From positions 80,893,106 through 80,957,105 of the forward strand of contig NW_023601104.1 of the NCBI RefSeq assembly GCF_014898055.3: a DNA stretch of 64,000 bases, written 5' to 3'. Shown here piece by piece: positions 54,480-64,000 of the stretch. The number at the start of each line of letters is the position of its first letter. Within the stretch, counting starts at the first letter, position 1. This DNA comes from Talpa occidentalis (lineage: Eukaryota > Chordata > Mammalia > Eulipotyphla > Talpidae). The notes beneath the pieces were generated by a model. The model searched no databases and was not told the DNA's origin. It saw nothing but the letters and a program-made list of their open reading frames with translations. The position numbers were made by a program, and so were the translations under genes.

Positions 54480-54970
54480 GTAAGCAAGGAATATAATTAA
54501 AATGGATTACAGACTACGAAACACAAACAAGAACAAAATGATTGCAGTGTGTGCAAGCCAGTAATTAAAGCTTTCAAAGAGGAAAAAGTCACCATCACTT
54601 AAAATGTTTATTTGTCAAGGTTAGTAACAAATATTGACATGAGAGCATTTTTCTTTTATTTTCTTCTTAGCATCAGGCTCTCAGCAATTAGTGGTGTACA
54701 TTCCAGAATCAATATGGCCTCCAGTCTGAAGCAGTAAGATCCATACATTTTAAAATTAGTTGGCGTAACAGCAGGCTGGCTCTATAAAGCAGACGCGCTG
54801 GCAGCACTATTCAATTAGTGCTTATTAAAAGACAAAGAGAACAAGGCAGGAGCAGAATCTCCTTAAATTGGTTTCCGTTCAAAGATATTCTTATGATGAT
54901 CATTAGGGAGAGACCTCGTAATGGCAAAGGATTTGATATCTTTGCTATTGGAGAAAACGTAATCCACACA
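54480..54970. promoter_or_regulatory. Candidate conserved developmental enhancer
   Basis: About 490 bp, free of repeats, low in CpG, with even composition and many homeodomain cores (aattaaag, caattagtg, caattagtgcttatta, ctccttaaattgg), SOX-type ACAAAG/AACAAG and no open frame. This resembles vertebrate conserved non-coding elements. Conservation itself cannot be seen from one sequence. Confidence 0.35.
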
Positions 54971-54989
54971 ATGGAAGATTTCTGAAAAG

Positions 54990-55150
54990 CATGGTGCAGT
55001 GATTAGAAGCATAGGCCCTGGGGTCAGACTGCCTGGATTCCAGTTCTAACTCTACCACTGTCTAACTGCGTGATTCTGGGCAAGTTGTTCAATGTCTCTG
55101 TCTTTTCATTTCTTAATCTGAGATGACAATACACATGATATCTACCGTAT
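54990..55150 (+). mobile_element. MIR
   Basis: 'catggtgcagtgattagaag', 'cataggccctggggtcagac', 'tgcctggattccagttctaa', 'gtgattctgggcaagttgtt' is the MIR 5' and core in order; one of the best preserved in the window. Confidence 0.85.
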
Positions 55151-55228
55151 AACATACTATGTAGTACAAAGAAGGCAACAAATGCATAAGTTCTGACATG
55201 TCGTACAAGTTCAGGATGTGTTTGCCAC

Positions 55229-55530
55229 TGAATTAGTCAGCATAGGCTCAGTATGATACAGTAACACACCCTCGCCCTCCAATCCCAGGGGCTATACTCA
55301 AGAAACTTCATTTCCCACCCAAGCCACGACCCCATATGGGTCTGCTGGGAATGGAGGCGAAGACATCCATTCACATATCTAACAAATTTCACTGTTCAGA
55401 ATTATTCTACTGAGCACCAAGGAGTCTGGGAAGTCTTAGGGGCAAATGGAAAGGTTGGTGTGTCTCTGCCATGTGTATTATCATCCTCGCCATCACTATT
55501 CCTGTTATAGGTGCCACACAAATTTTACTA
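55229..55530. mobile_element. Old LTR-type interspersed repeat
   Basis: 'aattagtcagcataggctca', 'acacaccctcgccctccaat' and 'gtctgggaagtcttagggg' resemble the family seen at 33.0-33.3 kb or a relative. Name uncertain. Confidence 0.4.
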
Positions 55531-55584
55531 TATGAAATCTGGAGAATACCTTTTGAACTGTGATATGGCTGGATCCTCAGAGAA

Positions 55585-55690
55585 TCACTCATTCAGCAGC
55601 TATTTATTGAACACCTAAGATGATGTGATACTCCTCCAGCTATGGGACACTGACATAAACTTGACCAGATAAGGACCCTCAATCCATGTG
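55585..55690 (-). mobile_element. L2-like 3' end, antisense
   Basis: 'tcattcagcagctatttatt', 'gaacacctaagatgatg', 'tccagctatgggacactgac' is the antisense L2 terminus in decayed form. Confidence 0.5.
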
Positions 55691-57375
55691 TTATAGGACA
55701 GAGAGAGGGGCAGCCCAAACCCCGCAAACCTGCCTATTCTAAATGGGTTCTGCCATCCGCCGCATCAACACAAAACATAGGAGACTTTAATGGGAAGGAA
55801 CTTTAATAAAACTAGGAAACAATACAGGTAAGGCAAATAATCTAGTTTCTAAATGAAGCACCCAAAGTTACCCGTCCCCTCGTGGGTAAAAGTCCATCCA
55901 TATGGGAATGGCGCAGAGCAAGGCCCCAAAGCCTGCTACAAGTCTAAAGCATCTTCCAGTGGGGACCCACAGCAAAGGGTCAGAAACAACCGGACAAGCC
56001 CGGAAGGAAAAGAGCAAAATCAACATCAAGATAAAAGCTGCCATTGTCACCTCCCCACAGGGTCTCACCCACGTCTGTGTCACCCAGTCCACAACCCAAA
56101 GACAAGCGCAGTTTCTTCACGTGTCTCTAGGCTCCATGCGCCTCCTCCAGGTCTCCTGGCTCCATCCTGCTTCCTTCCTTCCTCAGTCTCTTCTTCAGCT
56201 TCTCCTCTTCCTGCTCAGCTCCACCCTCCCTTGGGTGGGGCAGGGAACCTCCCCCTTTCCTGGGGACCACCCTGTTACACATGGACTTTCCAGGACAAAC
56301 GTGATGTAACCAAGAATGTAAACCAGATAATATCTAAGAGCATTAGGTTCTAGCAATGGGAGTAAATGGATGGTGAGGTGGGGGATGTAGTATTTATGCT
56401 GAGACCTGAATCAAGAAGGAGCCAGTCGGCTGAGGGAAACCTGTATGTTTCATAGATGATAAACAATGACAGTGTGGCCTGAGGCTAGAGAGCTGTGCAG
56501 CCAGCAAAGAGGGGAAGGGGAAATGCTTTGGAGAATCCATAAAGAGGTCTACTAAAGGACCCTGCCCTGAGCTTGCCACACACAGAACTCAGCACATGGT
56601 TGTTGTTCTTGTTCTTTGTGCTATCATTCTACCATTACTAACCCAGCACATCATCCCTTTACCTTCAGTAATTCTAACTTCCATCCCAGTTATACATACA
56701 TGACCATCACTGTATAACAATCTGGTTAGACCTGGAGAGATCATTACACTGGGCTATAAATATCCTTAGGTGTTTGGCTTCCTCTCTCCCTTTGGCTAAA
56801 GCTCAGAATTAGGGAACAATGCCAGGTAGCTTCACCTCAATAAAAATATCCAGACCTCACCCACCTTCCAGCATTCAAGCTGTAGGACATCTTTGTAATG
56901 CAGGTCCCCAGGGCAGGCTCACCATCTGGAGAATTCCCACCTGCCAGTGTGGCTATTGTACTCATTATTGAAATCCAACAGAGCAGTAATGAACCATTCT
57001 CTGTGGAGGTCACACTCCCCAATTAACAACATATATGTCAAATCCCATTAGGGGCAACTCCAAAGCACCTTTCAGAATCTTTTGTTACCAGGAAATTGGC
57101 TCCTCTGGAATATAGGTTAGCCGGCGTCAGGCTGAGAATTAAAATATTATGTTGTGTGTACTATTAAACCATACCTTTTAAAGTTATGAAATGATATTAT
57201 TACATGACAGAAGACTTGGGAAATGCTGAAAAGACAAAACCACCAATTATTCCACTGCACAAACACAATTACTGTTCTGATTTAGGTGTAATTCCATCTC
57301 AACAGTTTTGCTCCAGTGTTTTTATGCAGTTGTGATTATAGCATGCATGCTCTTTTTATTGTATTTTTCAGCTGA
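55691..57375. other. Unannotated DNA
   Basis: Purely chance frames (up to 166 codons at 55853-56353, in CT-rich sequence). No exon, RNA gene or confident repeat recognised. Confidence 0.3.
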
Positions 57376-57709
57376 GACCTAAAAAGTATTTACTGCATAT
57401 GTACTATGGCACCGGGCTTAAAGTGGGATGGTGGGGGCTCAGTGCAACATAGGAGGTGCAATGATAGGATGAAGACAATGCAATATAAGTGAATGGAAGT
57501 GTATGACAGGGGTTATGGAAACCCCCAAAGTAGACTTGTAAATGGTGCTCAAGAAAGAATTCCTGGGGGAGGTCCTCTATAATCTGAGACCCAAAGATGC
57601 ATAGATAGGACTGAGCTTACTGAAGAGGGACTGGGAAGAGTTGACTCTACAGAAGGAAGTACTTTTCACAGCAGGGAAAAGACCCAAGTTGAACAACTGG
57701 AGTAGGTTG
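57376..57709. mobile_element. Old LINE-type remnant (weak)
   Basis: 'gtatttactgcatatgtact', 'atggcaccgggctt', 'gaaagaattcctgggggagg' fit the L2-like repeat seen at 12.7 and 30.7 kb. Weak. Confidence 0.35.
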
Positions 57710-57720
57710 TATAGAGTAGT

Positions 57721-57906
57721 TCAGCATAGAACTACACCCTCCCGTGCATCTGGCCTGTACCCTGGTTCTTGTATAAAAATAAATAAATCTTAAAAAAAAA
57801 GAGTTAGACCCTAACTCAATAAGTCTGGAAGCAAGAAAAAGGAAGAGATTTACTATAATATAGAATTGACTTACATGATTATGGAGACTTAGTTCAGGAT
57901 CTACAG
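57721..57906 (+). repeat. Inserted copy of a nearby SINE tail plus its flank
   Basis: 57735-57906 (172 bp) repeats 58263-58434, and I found no difference between the two. It begins inside the 3' part of a SINE (caccctcccgtgcatctgg), runs through AATAAATAAATCTT and the A9 tail, and continues into DNA downstream of that SINE. An 11-bp perfect direct repeat (tatagagtagt) flanks the insertion at 57710-57720 and 57907-57917. Fourteen extra bases (57721-57734) precede the copied part. Confidence 0.95.
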
Positions 57907-57929
57907 TATAGAGTAGTGCAAGTTTTGAC

Positions 57930-58058
57930 TCTGTTGTGGGTTGAACTGTATTTCCCAAAATTCATATGTTGAAGGCCTATCCCTCCCTCCAATATGACCA
58001 CTTAATTAAGACCTTTAAGAAGGAATTATGATTGAATGAGGTCATAAGAGTTAGATCC
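57930..58058 (+). mobile_element. MLT1-type MaLR LTR, 5' portion
   Basis: 'gttgtgggttgaactgtatt', 'cccaaaattcatatgttgaa', 'ggcctatccctccctcc', 'gaatgaggtcataag' is the MLT1 5' end. Interrupted by the SINE at 58059. Confidence 0.8.
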
Positions 58059-58326
58059 CAGGGCCTCCCTGGTAGCGCAGGTGGTTGAGCACCGCACTGT
58101 GAAGCTGTCTGCAGCCTCTGCAGCGCAGGTTCGATCCTGGCCGTCCGGCAAGAATTCCACATGGCAAAGCAGACCTCTCCTGTCTCACCTGCTACTCCCC
58201 TCAGCAGTGTATTTCGTTAGTATGCCTGTTCTGTTCCCCACTCTGTCTCTGGTGAATCCTCTCACCCTCCCGTGCATCTGGCCTGTACCCTGGTTCTTGT
58301 ATAAAAATAAATAAATCTTAAAAAAA
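58059..58326 (+). mobile_element. tRNA-derived SINE, source of the duplicated tail
   Basis: Full length; head 'gggcctccctggtagcgcag', B box 'ggttcgatcctgg'. Target-site duplication of 13 bp with one mismatch (aagagttagaYcc at 58046-58058 and 58327-58339). Its last 64 bp recur at 57735-57798. Confidence 0.95.
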
Positions 58327-58339
58327 AAGAGTTAGACCC

Positions 58340-58735
58340 TAACTCAATAAGTCTGGAAGCAAGAAAAAGGAAGAGATTTACTATAATATAGAATTGACTT
58401 ACATGATTATGGAGACTTAGTTCAGGATCTACAGAGCCACTGTCCCTTTGGAAGCCATTGTAGAACCAGGAAGAGCCCAGTTGGAAGACCATCAGGACAG
58501 AAAATTATCTCTCACTGTGAGGAGAGTACATCTTATGTTCTAGTCAGTACTTCAACTGATTGAACAGGGCTGATCCATGTGATGGAGGGCAATTTTCCTT
58601 ACTCAGTCCACCAATTCAAATGTCCATTTCACTTCAAAATCATCCTCATAGAATCACCTAGAAAATGTTGACTAATGACATGGACACTGCCGGGTCCAGT
58701 CAAGTTAACACATAAAATTAACCATCACAGACTCC
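58340..58735 (-). mobile_element. Old LTR-type interspersed repeat, antisense
   Basis: 'ggaagagatttactataata', 'ttacatgattatggagactt' at the start and 'gatggagggcaattttcctt', 'gtcaagttaacacataaaat', 'taaccatcaca' at the end are the two ends, reversed, of a repeat whose sense end begins TGTGATGGTTAATTTTATG. Name uncertain. Confidence 0.55.
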
Positions 58736-60140
58736 ATGATGAGGAAAGGCAAGAGGACATGCTAGTGAGTTTGGCAGGGGCCAGAGATCATAGCCTTTTT
58801 AATCAAAATGAGGGATTTGTACTTGATCCTGAGGTCAAAAAAGAGTCACTGGACAGTTTGAATGAAGGAATGTCATATTTAGTAAGTTCATTGTAAGAAT
58901 AAGCATTGAGGCTGCAGAGAGAGATACATAGTCAGGACGGCCCTGTGTGGTAGTACACAACCCTCCCATTTCCAACCTGCACCATCACCACCCTGGGGAT
59001 AGAACCTCCTGCAATTGCGCTGCTGTACATAGCGGCATATTAGATAAGGAAAGATTGAAGGCAAGGAAACCAGTTAGGAGACTGTGGTAGCACAGTGGGT
59101 CCAAAGAGTTTTCAAATATTGCATATAATCATAATTTGGTAGCTTCCTCCTTAGTGGCAATGATTTACTTCCCCATTTTCCTCTTATTCTTTACAAGAGT
59201 ACTTATGCCATAGTGGGATTTAATATAGATAATTTTGCTCTACATTCAAATGTCCCCAAATGACCATAAAATTCGTCTTCTCACTGGAGCACTTTTGACA
59301 GTTATAAGTGATTACACGGGAAAACAGGCAGACTTGGCAGCTGTCCTGGGTGTCCCAGAATGAGTGACCACCTTCCCTCTGTCTTTTCTCTCTGGATGTC
59401 AAGACTGCTTTCCGGGAGTTTCATTTCTGGGAGAATCAGGAGCAAATTGCACACAGTGTACTTGCCTAGTGTCAAAAACCTTCAGTCTCTGTCTGTAGAT
59501 TGAAACCCTATAATTTCTGTGCTTCAGCAAGAAAATTGCACTGTCTGTGTTTATTTATATTCCCTTCACATCTTCAGCAGCAAGAGAGAGCTGAGAACAT
59601 TTCATTCTCCTCCCACTAAGTTGTTATGATCTCACAAAGTTGTTTTTTTTTTTTAATTTTTGTTTTTGTTTTTACATTGGGATGAACATAGTCTCTCCTG
59701 AGTTTTTTTGAAGGCAAGACTTTCAGCTTAAGAGAGCAGAGAGGAACAAATAGATGAATGCTTTTCTTCTGGGTTTGGAGGCAAATAGGAAGAAAGAGTA
59801 AGAAGTCAAGTTATTAAAAGTATGTGGCCGCCATATATATATATATATATTTTAACTGGGAATGACTCCAATGTCCTTCTTCTAAAATTAAGAAACTTAC
59901 TCTGGGCCACCCCTTTGTCTCTGACTCCAGTGGAGTCACATGGAAAATAAATTCAGGATGGTTCGAGTTTTATGGCCATTCTCATATCAATGACAGTTGC
60001 TAGGGACACTCTTTAAACTTGAATGGATGCTTAAGGGGAACTCCAGCTTGGGAGATGGAAGAAAGCCCTCAAAGAATGTGGAAGAGGCTGAGAAAGCTCA
60101 CTCATTTCTGTCCTAAGCTTCTTTCTGACTCCCTACATTT
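58736..60140. other. Unannotated DNA
   Basis: 58790-58890 and 59060-59100 read like sense-strand parts of the L2-like repeat (gagggatttgtacttgatcc, accagttaggagactg). 59200-60140 holds nothing recognised apart from simple repeats. Confidence 0.3.
59834..59852. repeat. (TA)n microsatellite
   Basis: About ten TA units. Confidence 0.85.
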
Positions 60141-60144
60141 CCCA

Positions 60145-60440
60145 CCCTCCCTTGGAATTAGGTATGGCCATGGAACAAAATCTTGGCCAGTGATGACCCC
60201 CACTTTCAGGCATAATCCAAATAAACCTCCCATAATCCTTGCTCCCTTGCCCTATCTGCTGGCTGCCTGGAGAGGACTCAGATCTTATAGGTAGAATGTA
60301 CCTGGCTTCCAGAATGACTGCGTGGAGGATGACACCCCTACCTGGTCCACACTGGAGCTGTGTGATGGGGAAAAATAGACTCATTATATTGAGTGACTGA
60401 GAGATGTGAGAGTTGTTTATTACAGAACAACCTACTTGGG
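60145..60440 (+). mobile_element. MLT1-type MaLR LTR
   Basis: 'ttggccagtgatgaccccca', 'cttccagaatgactgcgtgg', 'aggatgacacccctacctgg', 'gagagttgtttattacagaa' follow an older MLT1 type. Confidence 0.5.
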
Positions 60441-62535
60441 TAAACACACAGGTACCTCCACCCTTTTAGCTCAGCCCAGATCTGAGAGAGAACACTGATA
60501 GCAAAGAGATTTGCATGAATGAATATTTACTGGGCAGTCTCCATGCATTCATTTTGCTTATCAGTGTGATGTGGAGACTCTACCACAATTGCCTGCAGTC
60601 TTAAAGGAGTGGCAAGATTTTTCTCCAGAATAGAAGGGCTTTTATTCAGTGAATTCTTGGTGAGGCATCTGGTGGTGGAAGATTTCCAGGGCACAACTCC
60701 AAAGTCATGACATGAAGAGAATTAAAATTCTTCTTCTTAACAAAGTAAGAGGAAGAAAGGAAGCAAGGAAGGAAGGAAACAAGGAAGGAAGGAAAGAAAA
60801 ATGAGGGCTGGAGAGAGAGACCAGCAAGAATAAGCTGGGGAAGAAAGGACACTCAGCAAGATGACAGGGACCGGCTGAGAAAGGAGAGGGATTCCTGGCA
60901 GTGGGGGCTTAAAAGTTTTTAGAAAAGGGGGCTAGTGGTCATTTTTAAGTAGCTGCTATGATGTCTGCTATAGCTAAGCCCCTGTGTCCTCCCCCAAATG
61001 ACCAGGAAAGGAGCCACCCACTCAGCCTTGAGTGTGGGTGCCACTGTGAAGGGGAGGGGAGAGGTGAGCTCGAGCAACAATGTCCCGCAGTGAAATGCCA
61101 GTCCTGGGGAGAAGAGGCGAGACCTGAATCCAATGGGGCCATGGGACAAAACCCTTACCCTAAATATACCACAAAGGAGTGACTCTTACAATGGATGGAA
61201 TAAGATTCTATGCCTTGAGATTCTCTGAAGGCCAAGTAGGTTATGCAAAGAAAGATGATTTTACTTACTGTCCAAGTAGAAAACCCATCTCCCTGCAAAC
61301 TCCACAATGACTAACTACACAGAAATGCTCCCGGCACACCAGGGGGGTCATGTGCAGGGAGGGCCACTGCAAGGCACAGTGAGTGAAATGAACTCCCCAA
61401 GGTGGAGGTCACTGTCATCCGGGGGTCAGCTCACACACCAGGGCAGACACCAAATGTGTGTGCTGTGTGTGGTTGTCCTTGAGAGAAATGACTGGCCTTC
61501 TGGATGGAAGGTCAAGCTGGAGCTCAGCTTGTCAGCTGCTCTTGTCATGAGGAGGTAGTGAGCACCATCTTATTGAAAACTAAATCAGGCCTTCCAATTC
61601 CTGGCCTCTGTTCAGGCTGGGGCCAGAGCGCTAATGCAGTTAGGGTGGCGCATGGGGCCCAGCCACCACCTCCTGTCTCTGATGCACCAGCTGTGGTGCC
61701 CTCTGGGTGACCCCGCAGTGCTCGCCCTGCCCACAGCTCTCCCTTGGCACCTGGCCAGCCCCAGAGGAAAATTCCTATGACAATCTGTATGAAGGAGGTC
61801 ACAACTCAAAGACGAAGAACCCCCAAGGTCAGTACTTTTCCTGCCCCACCTGGGACATGGCAGGTGCCCAGGGTATTTCCTGGATGAACTTGGCTCAGTG
61901 AATGTCCTCAGGGCCCCAGAGGTTGGTGTGTTCCACACATTCTATCTTTTCGTTCTTCATACCACCATTGCCAATCCTATCCCCATTACCAGTATTCATC
62001 AATATTAAACTCCCAGGTCTTCCGAAGACCCGGCCTACCCCATGATTGCCATGCAGGCTTGGGTGTCTGGGCTAGCTGTGTTGCTCTCCTGCCAGGATGC
62101 CACTGTGTCTCAGCCATGCAGAGAGCTAGATGTCCATGCAGAGCCTAAAGCAATTACAAGTCCCCATCAATTTGGGGAACAGAGCTCTCAGAAGGAGACA
62201 TCCTACATAATTGGTAATGAAGGAATGGTAGCTAGAGGGCTTTGCTTAAACACAGAGCAGCCTGTATCTCAAGAATCCATTTTGTTTGTTAGAGTCTTGT
62301 CCCTTCCCATTACTCTTCCCTCTTTTGTCCCTTGTGGGTGTCATCCCTGAGAGGCCCCAAGGCCGTCTGCGGAGTCTGGAGCTGTTGTCCCTGAGGCTTG
62401 GGAAGGGGTGGGAGGAACAGAAGCTCTCGCTTACTGGCAGCTCTAGCCAGGCTGCTGCGGGTTGGCCTTGATGGAGGCTCATGCCCAATCCTGATTCTCT
62501 GGTTTCATTTTCAGAGAGCCCAAGTTACTTAAACT
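60441..62535. other. Unannotated DNA
   Basis: No confident gene. 61750-61830 has an exon-like look (see findings). 61850-61900 resembles an L2 terminus (catggcaggtgcccagggta). The GC-moderate stretch 61300-61760 has chance frames on both strands. Confidence 0.3.
60750..60800. repeat. (GGAA)n microsatellite
   Basis: GGAA units with AAGC and AAAC interruptions. Confidence 0.9.
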
Positions 62536-62539
62536 CTTT

Positions 62540-62640
62540 GATCACTGCTGAACTGTAAGTGGAGGTGGCAATTCCTATCTTGTAAGGTCGTCATATGAAT
62601 AAATTAAGGTTGTAAGTGCTTGGCCCAGACCTGGTACTCC
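62540..62640 (+). mobile_element. MIR 3' fragment
   Basis: 'ggtggcaattcctatcttgt', 'aaggtcgtcatatgaataaa', 'ttaaggttgtaagtgcttgg' fit the 3' half of MIR. Confidence 0.5.
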
Positions 62641-62985
62641 CAGAGAGAGACAAATACTCAGCTCAAGTAGAAGTCATGTGATGGTTGTGAGTTTATTAAG
62701 TTCAAGTGGAACTGAGTCCATTTAACTCACAAGATGCTGACCAATAGGCAAGCCAGAGGGCCGAGGAGGCTCATGGTCTCTGGTCCTCATTTCCCATTTC
62801 TTCCACAGTGCTGCTATTCTGCTGGCGCTGTCTGGTACAGCTCCCCATTGTGTCCATATTTTTAAACCCATAGAGGGGTTGGTTTGGCTGTGTCATTCCT
62901 GCTTGCCTCTCAGTTATAGGTGACATGATAAGCCACATGTCACTGGACTGGCATCCCTCTTGAATATGCTCTGCCCTTCCTCGGC
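62641..62985. other. Unannotated DNA
   Basis: Nothing recognised. Confidence 0.3.
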
Positions 62986-62989
62986 CCTC

Positions 62990-63960
62990 TGCCCGCTCCT
63001 TCAGCGTGGGTGCTGGCTCTCCAGGACTCTGTTCTTGTCCCTTCTTTCTACCTGACTGATGAGGCTAAACCAATGGCCCCCTTGGAGTCTTGACCTCCAG
63101 ATGACACTCCCACTAAATCATTTCTCCTGACCTCTGACCCATGATTTCAACTTGGTATCTTGGACATCCTACAAGAACTTCCCACCCGGCCTGTGCAAAA
63201 CTGAACCGATTAAGTCTCCTCTTCCAAAGTGTCTTCTTTTTTCTGTACTTTTTTTCTGTTGGTCAGTGGCTCCACTCCTCTGATCACCCAGACTGGATGT
63301 AAGAGTTGCCACGTACACTCTCTTATCCTCCACAGCTACTCAAGAATTCAGTTTTGTGCCATTGGCTTCATAGCTACTGCCCAAGCACTTCCCAAATCCA
63401 CCCAATCCTCTCCACTCTAGTTTGGTCCTTTAATATCTCACATTCAGCAATTGCAGCAGCTTCCTTCTGGCTTCCCCACCTCCTCAATGATGCCAAAATT
63501 GCCCTTTCAAATACTCTGTATCAACTTTCACCTTATCTGTCTTCTACCTGAAAACTGCCAATGATTCCTACTGCCAATAAACTGAATTCCAAACTCCCAG
63601 CATAGCATGCAAGCTCCTCTTCTGACTTCTTTTTATGGCACCAGCTCATCTGTCCCCACACTGAACTCCTGTGTTCTGCTCTGTCTACAGGGCCCCCCTT
63701 CCTGCATTCATTGGGTTACTCTTACTCCTCATTCAGAGGCTACAACCTCCTTTCCAGAAAGCCTTCTTTCAGGAGCAGTTGACGACCTAAGTTTCCCTAC
63801 CCCATACTCAATGCTCCTAAATCTCCCTGTGTGTGCATCTCTGGAGCTCACCCTATAATATTCTAAAATGCATATTTTATTGGTCTATATTGGACATTTG
63901 TCTTTCTCTTTGACCACTTTGCATCTGAACCCTCTTCCTGTGCTTCGGGCATCCCCCATT
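62990..63960 (+). mobile_element. L2 remnant, about 1 kb
   Basis: 'gactctgttcttgtcccttc', 'tcttgacctccagatgacac', 'cttggtatcttggacatcct', 'tgttggtcagtggctccact', 'atgcaagctcctcttctgac', 'cagaaagccttctttcagg', 'agctcaccctataatattct' are L2 ORF2-end and 3' UTR phrases in order. The 60-80 codon frames are fragments of decayed L2 or chance. Confidence 0.75.
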
Positions 63961-64000
63961 GACAAGCCTACTTCTCACTACAGAAACAGAAAATGCCAGA

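Noticed and set aside
58059..58326. SINE heads as functional tRNA genes
   Set aside because: A and B boxes are present, as in all 20 copies, but there is no acceptor stem, anticodon loop or 3' end of a tRNA; they are retroposons.
1..64000. CRISPR arrays, operons, bacterial promoters or phage genes
   Set aside because: No regularly spaced repeats and no prokaryotic-type gene density; the sequence is mammalian.

Overview
This window is mammalian nuclear DNA, largely intergenic or intronic, and I find no intact protein-coding gene in it. It is dense in old placental repeats (MIR, L2, L1, MLT1-type MaLR LTRs, hAT-like DNA transposon relics). It also carries 20 full or nearly full copies of one younger tRNA-derived SINE. 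Those copies begin with a GGCCTCCCTGGTGGCGCA-like box, carry a GGTTCGATCC-type B box and end in AATAAATAAATCTT(T)A(n). I associate that head with laurasiatherian tRNA SINEs. My best guess is a yinpterochiropteran bat with Rhin-1-type elements (horseshoe or leaf-nosed bat), but this rests on memory of the family and is not proven here.

Layout. 0-9 kb: L1 remnants, seven SINEs and two hAT-like relics. 9-15 kb: a candidate ERV LTR with duplicated upstream repeats, several MLT1 LTRs, and an antisense RPL23 processed pseudogene at 13.2-13.7 kb with a frameshift. 16-19 kb: a long antisense L1 ORF2 remnant carrying two SINEs and a hAT-like relic. 21.4-22.4 kb: a CpG island, the best promoter candidate, with an RFX X-box-like site at one edge and a strong CTCF-type motif at the other. 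24.5-25.3 kb: L2 3' end and a GGAT microsatellite. 26.0-27.05 kb: two LTR-like units in inverted orientation, giving a large imperfect palindrome. 34.6-35.0 kb: a second small CpG island beside a threonine-tRNA-like relic. 36-48 kb: MLT1, MIR and L2 remnants with two SINEs. 49-51.5 kb: an L1 3' end and a 5S rRNA pseudogene inside a MIR. 54.5-55.0 kb: a repeat-free AT-rich stretch that looks like a conserved non-coding element. 57.7-58.4 kb: a 172-bp segment present twice, one copy flanked by an 11-bp direct repeat. 63-64 kb: a long L2.

No new biological system is visible. The most informative items are the templated duplication at 57.7 kb, the two SINEs sharing an extra 3' segment, the inverted LTR pair, and the CpG island with its two motifs. 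All open reading frames I inspected are chance frames over repeats, GC-rich DNA or microsatellites, apart from the RPL23 relic.
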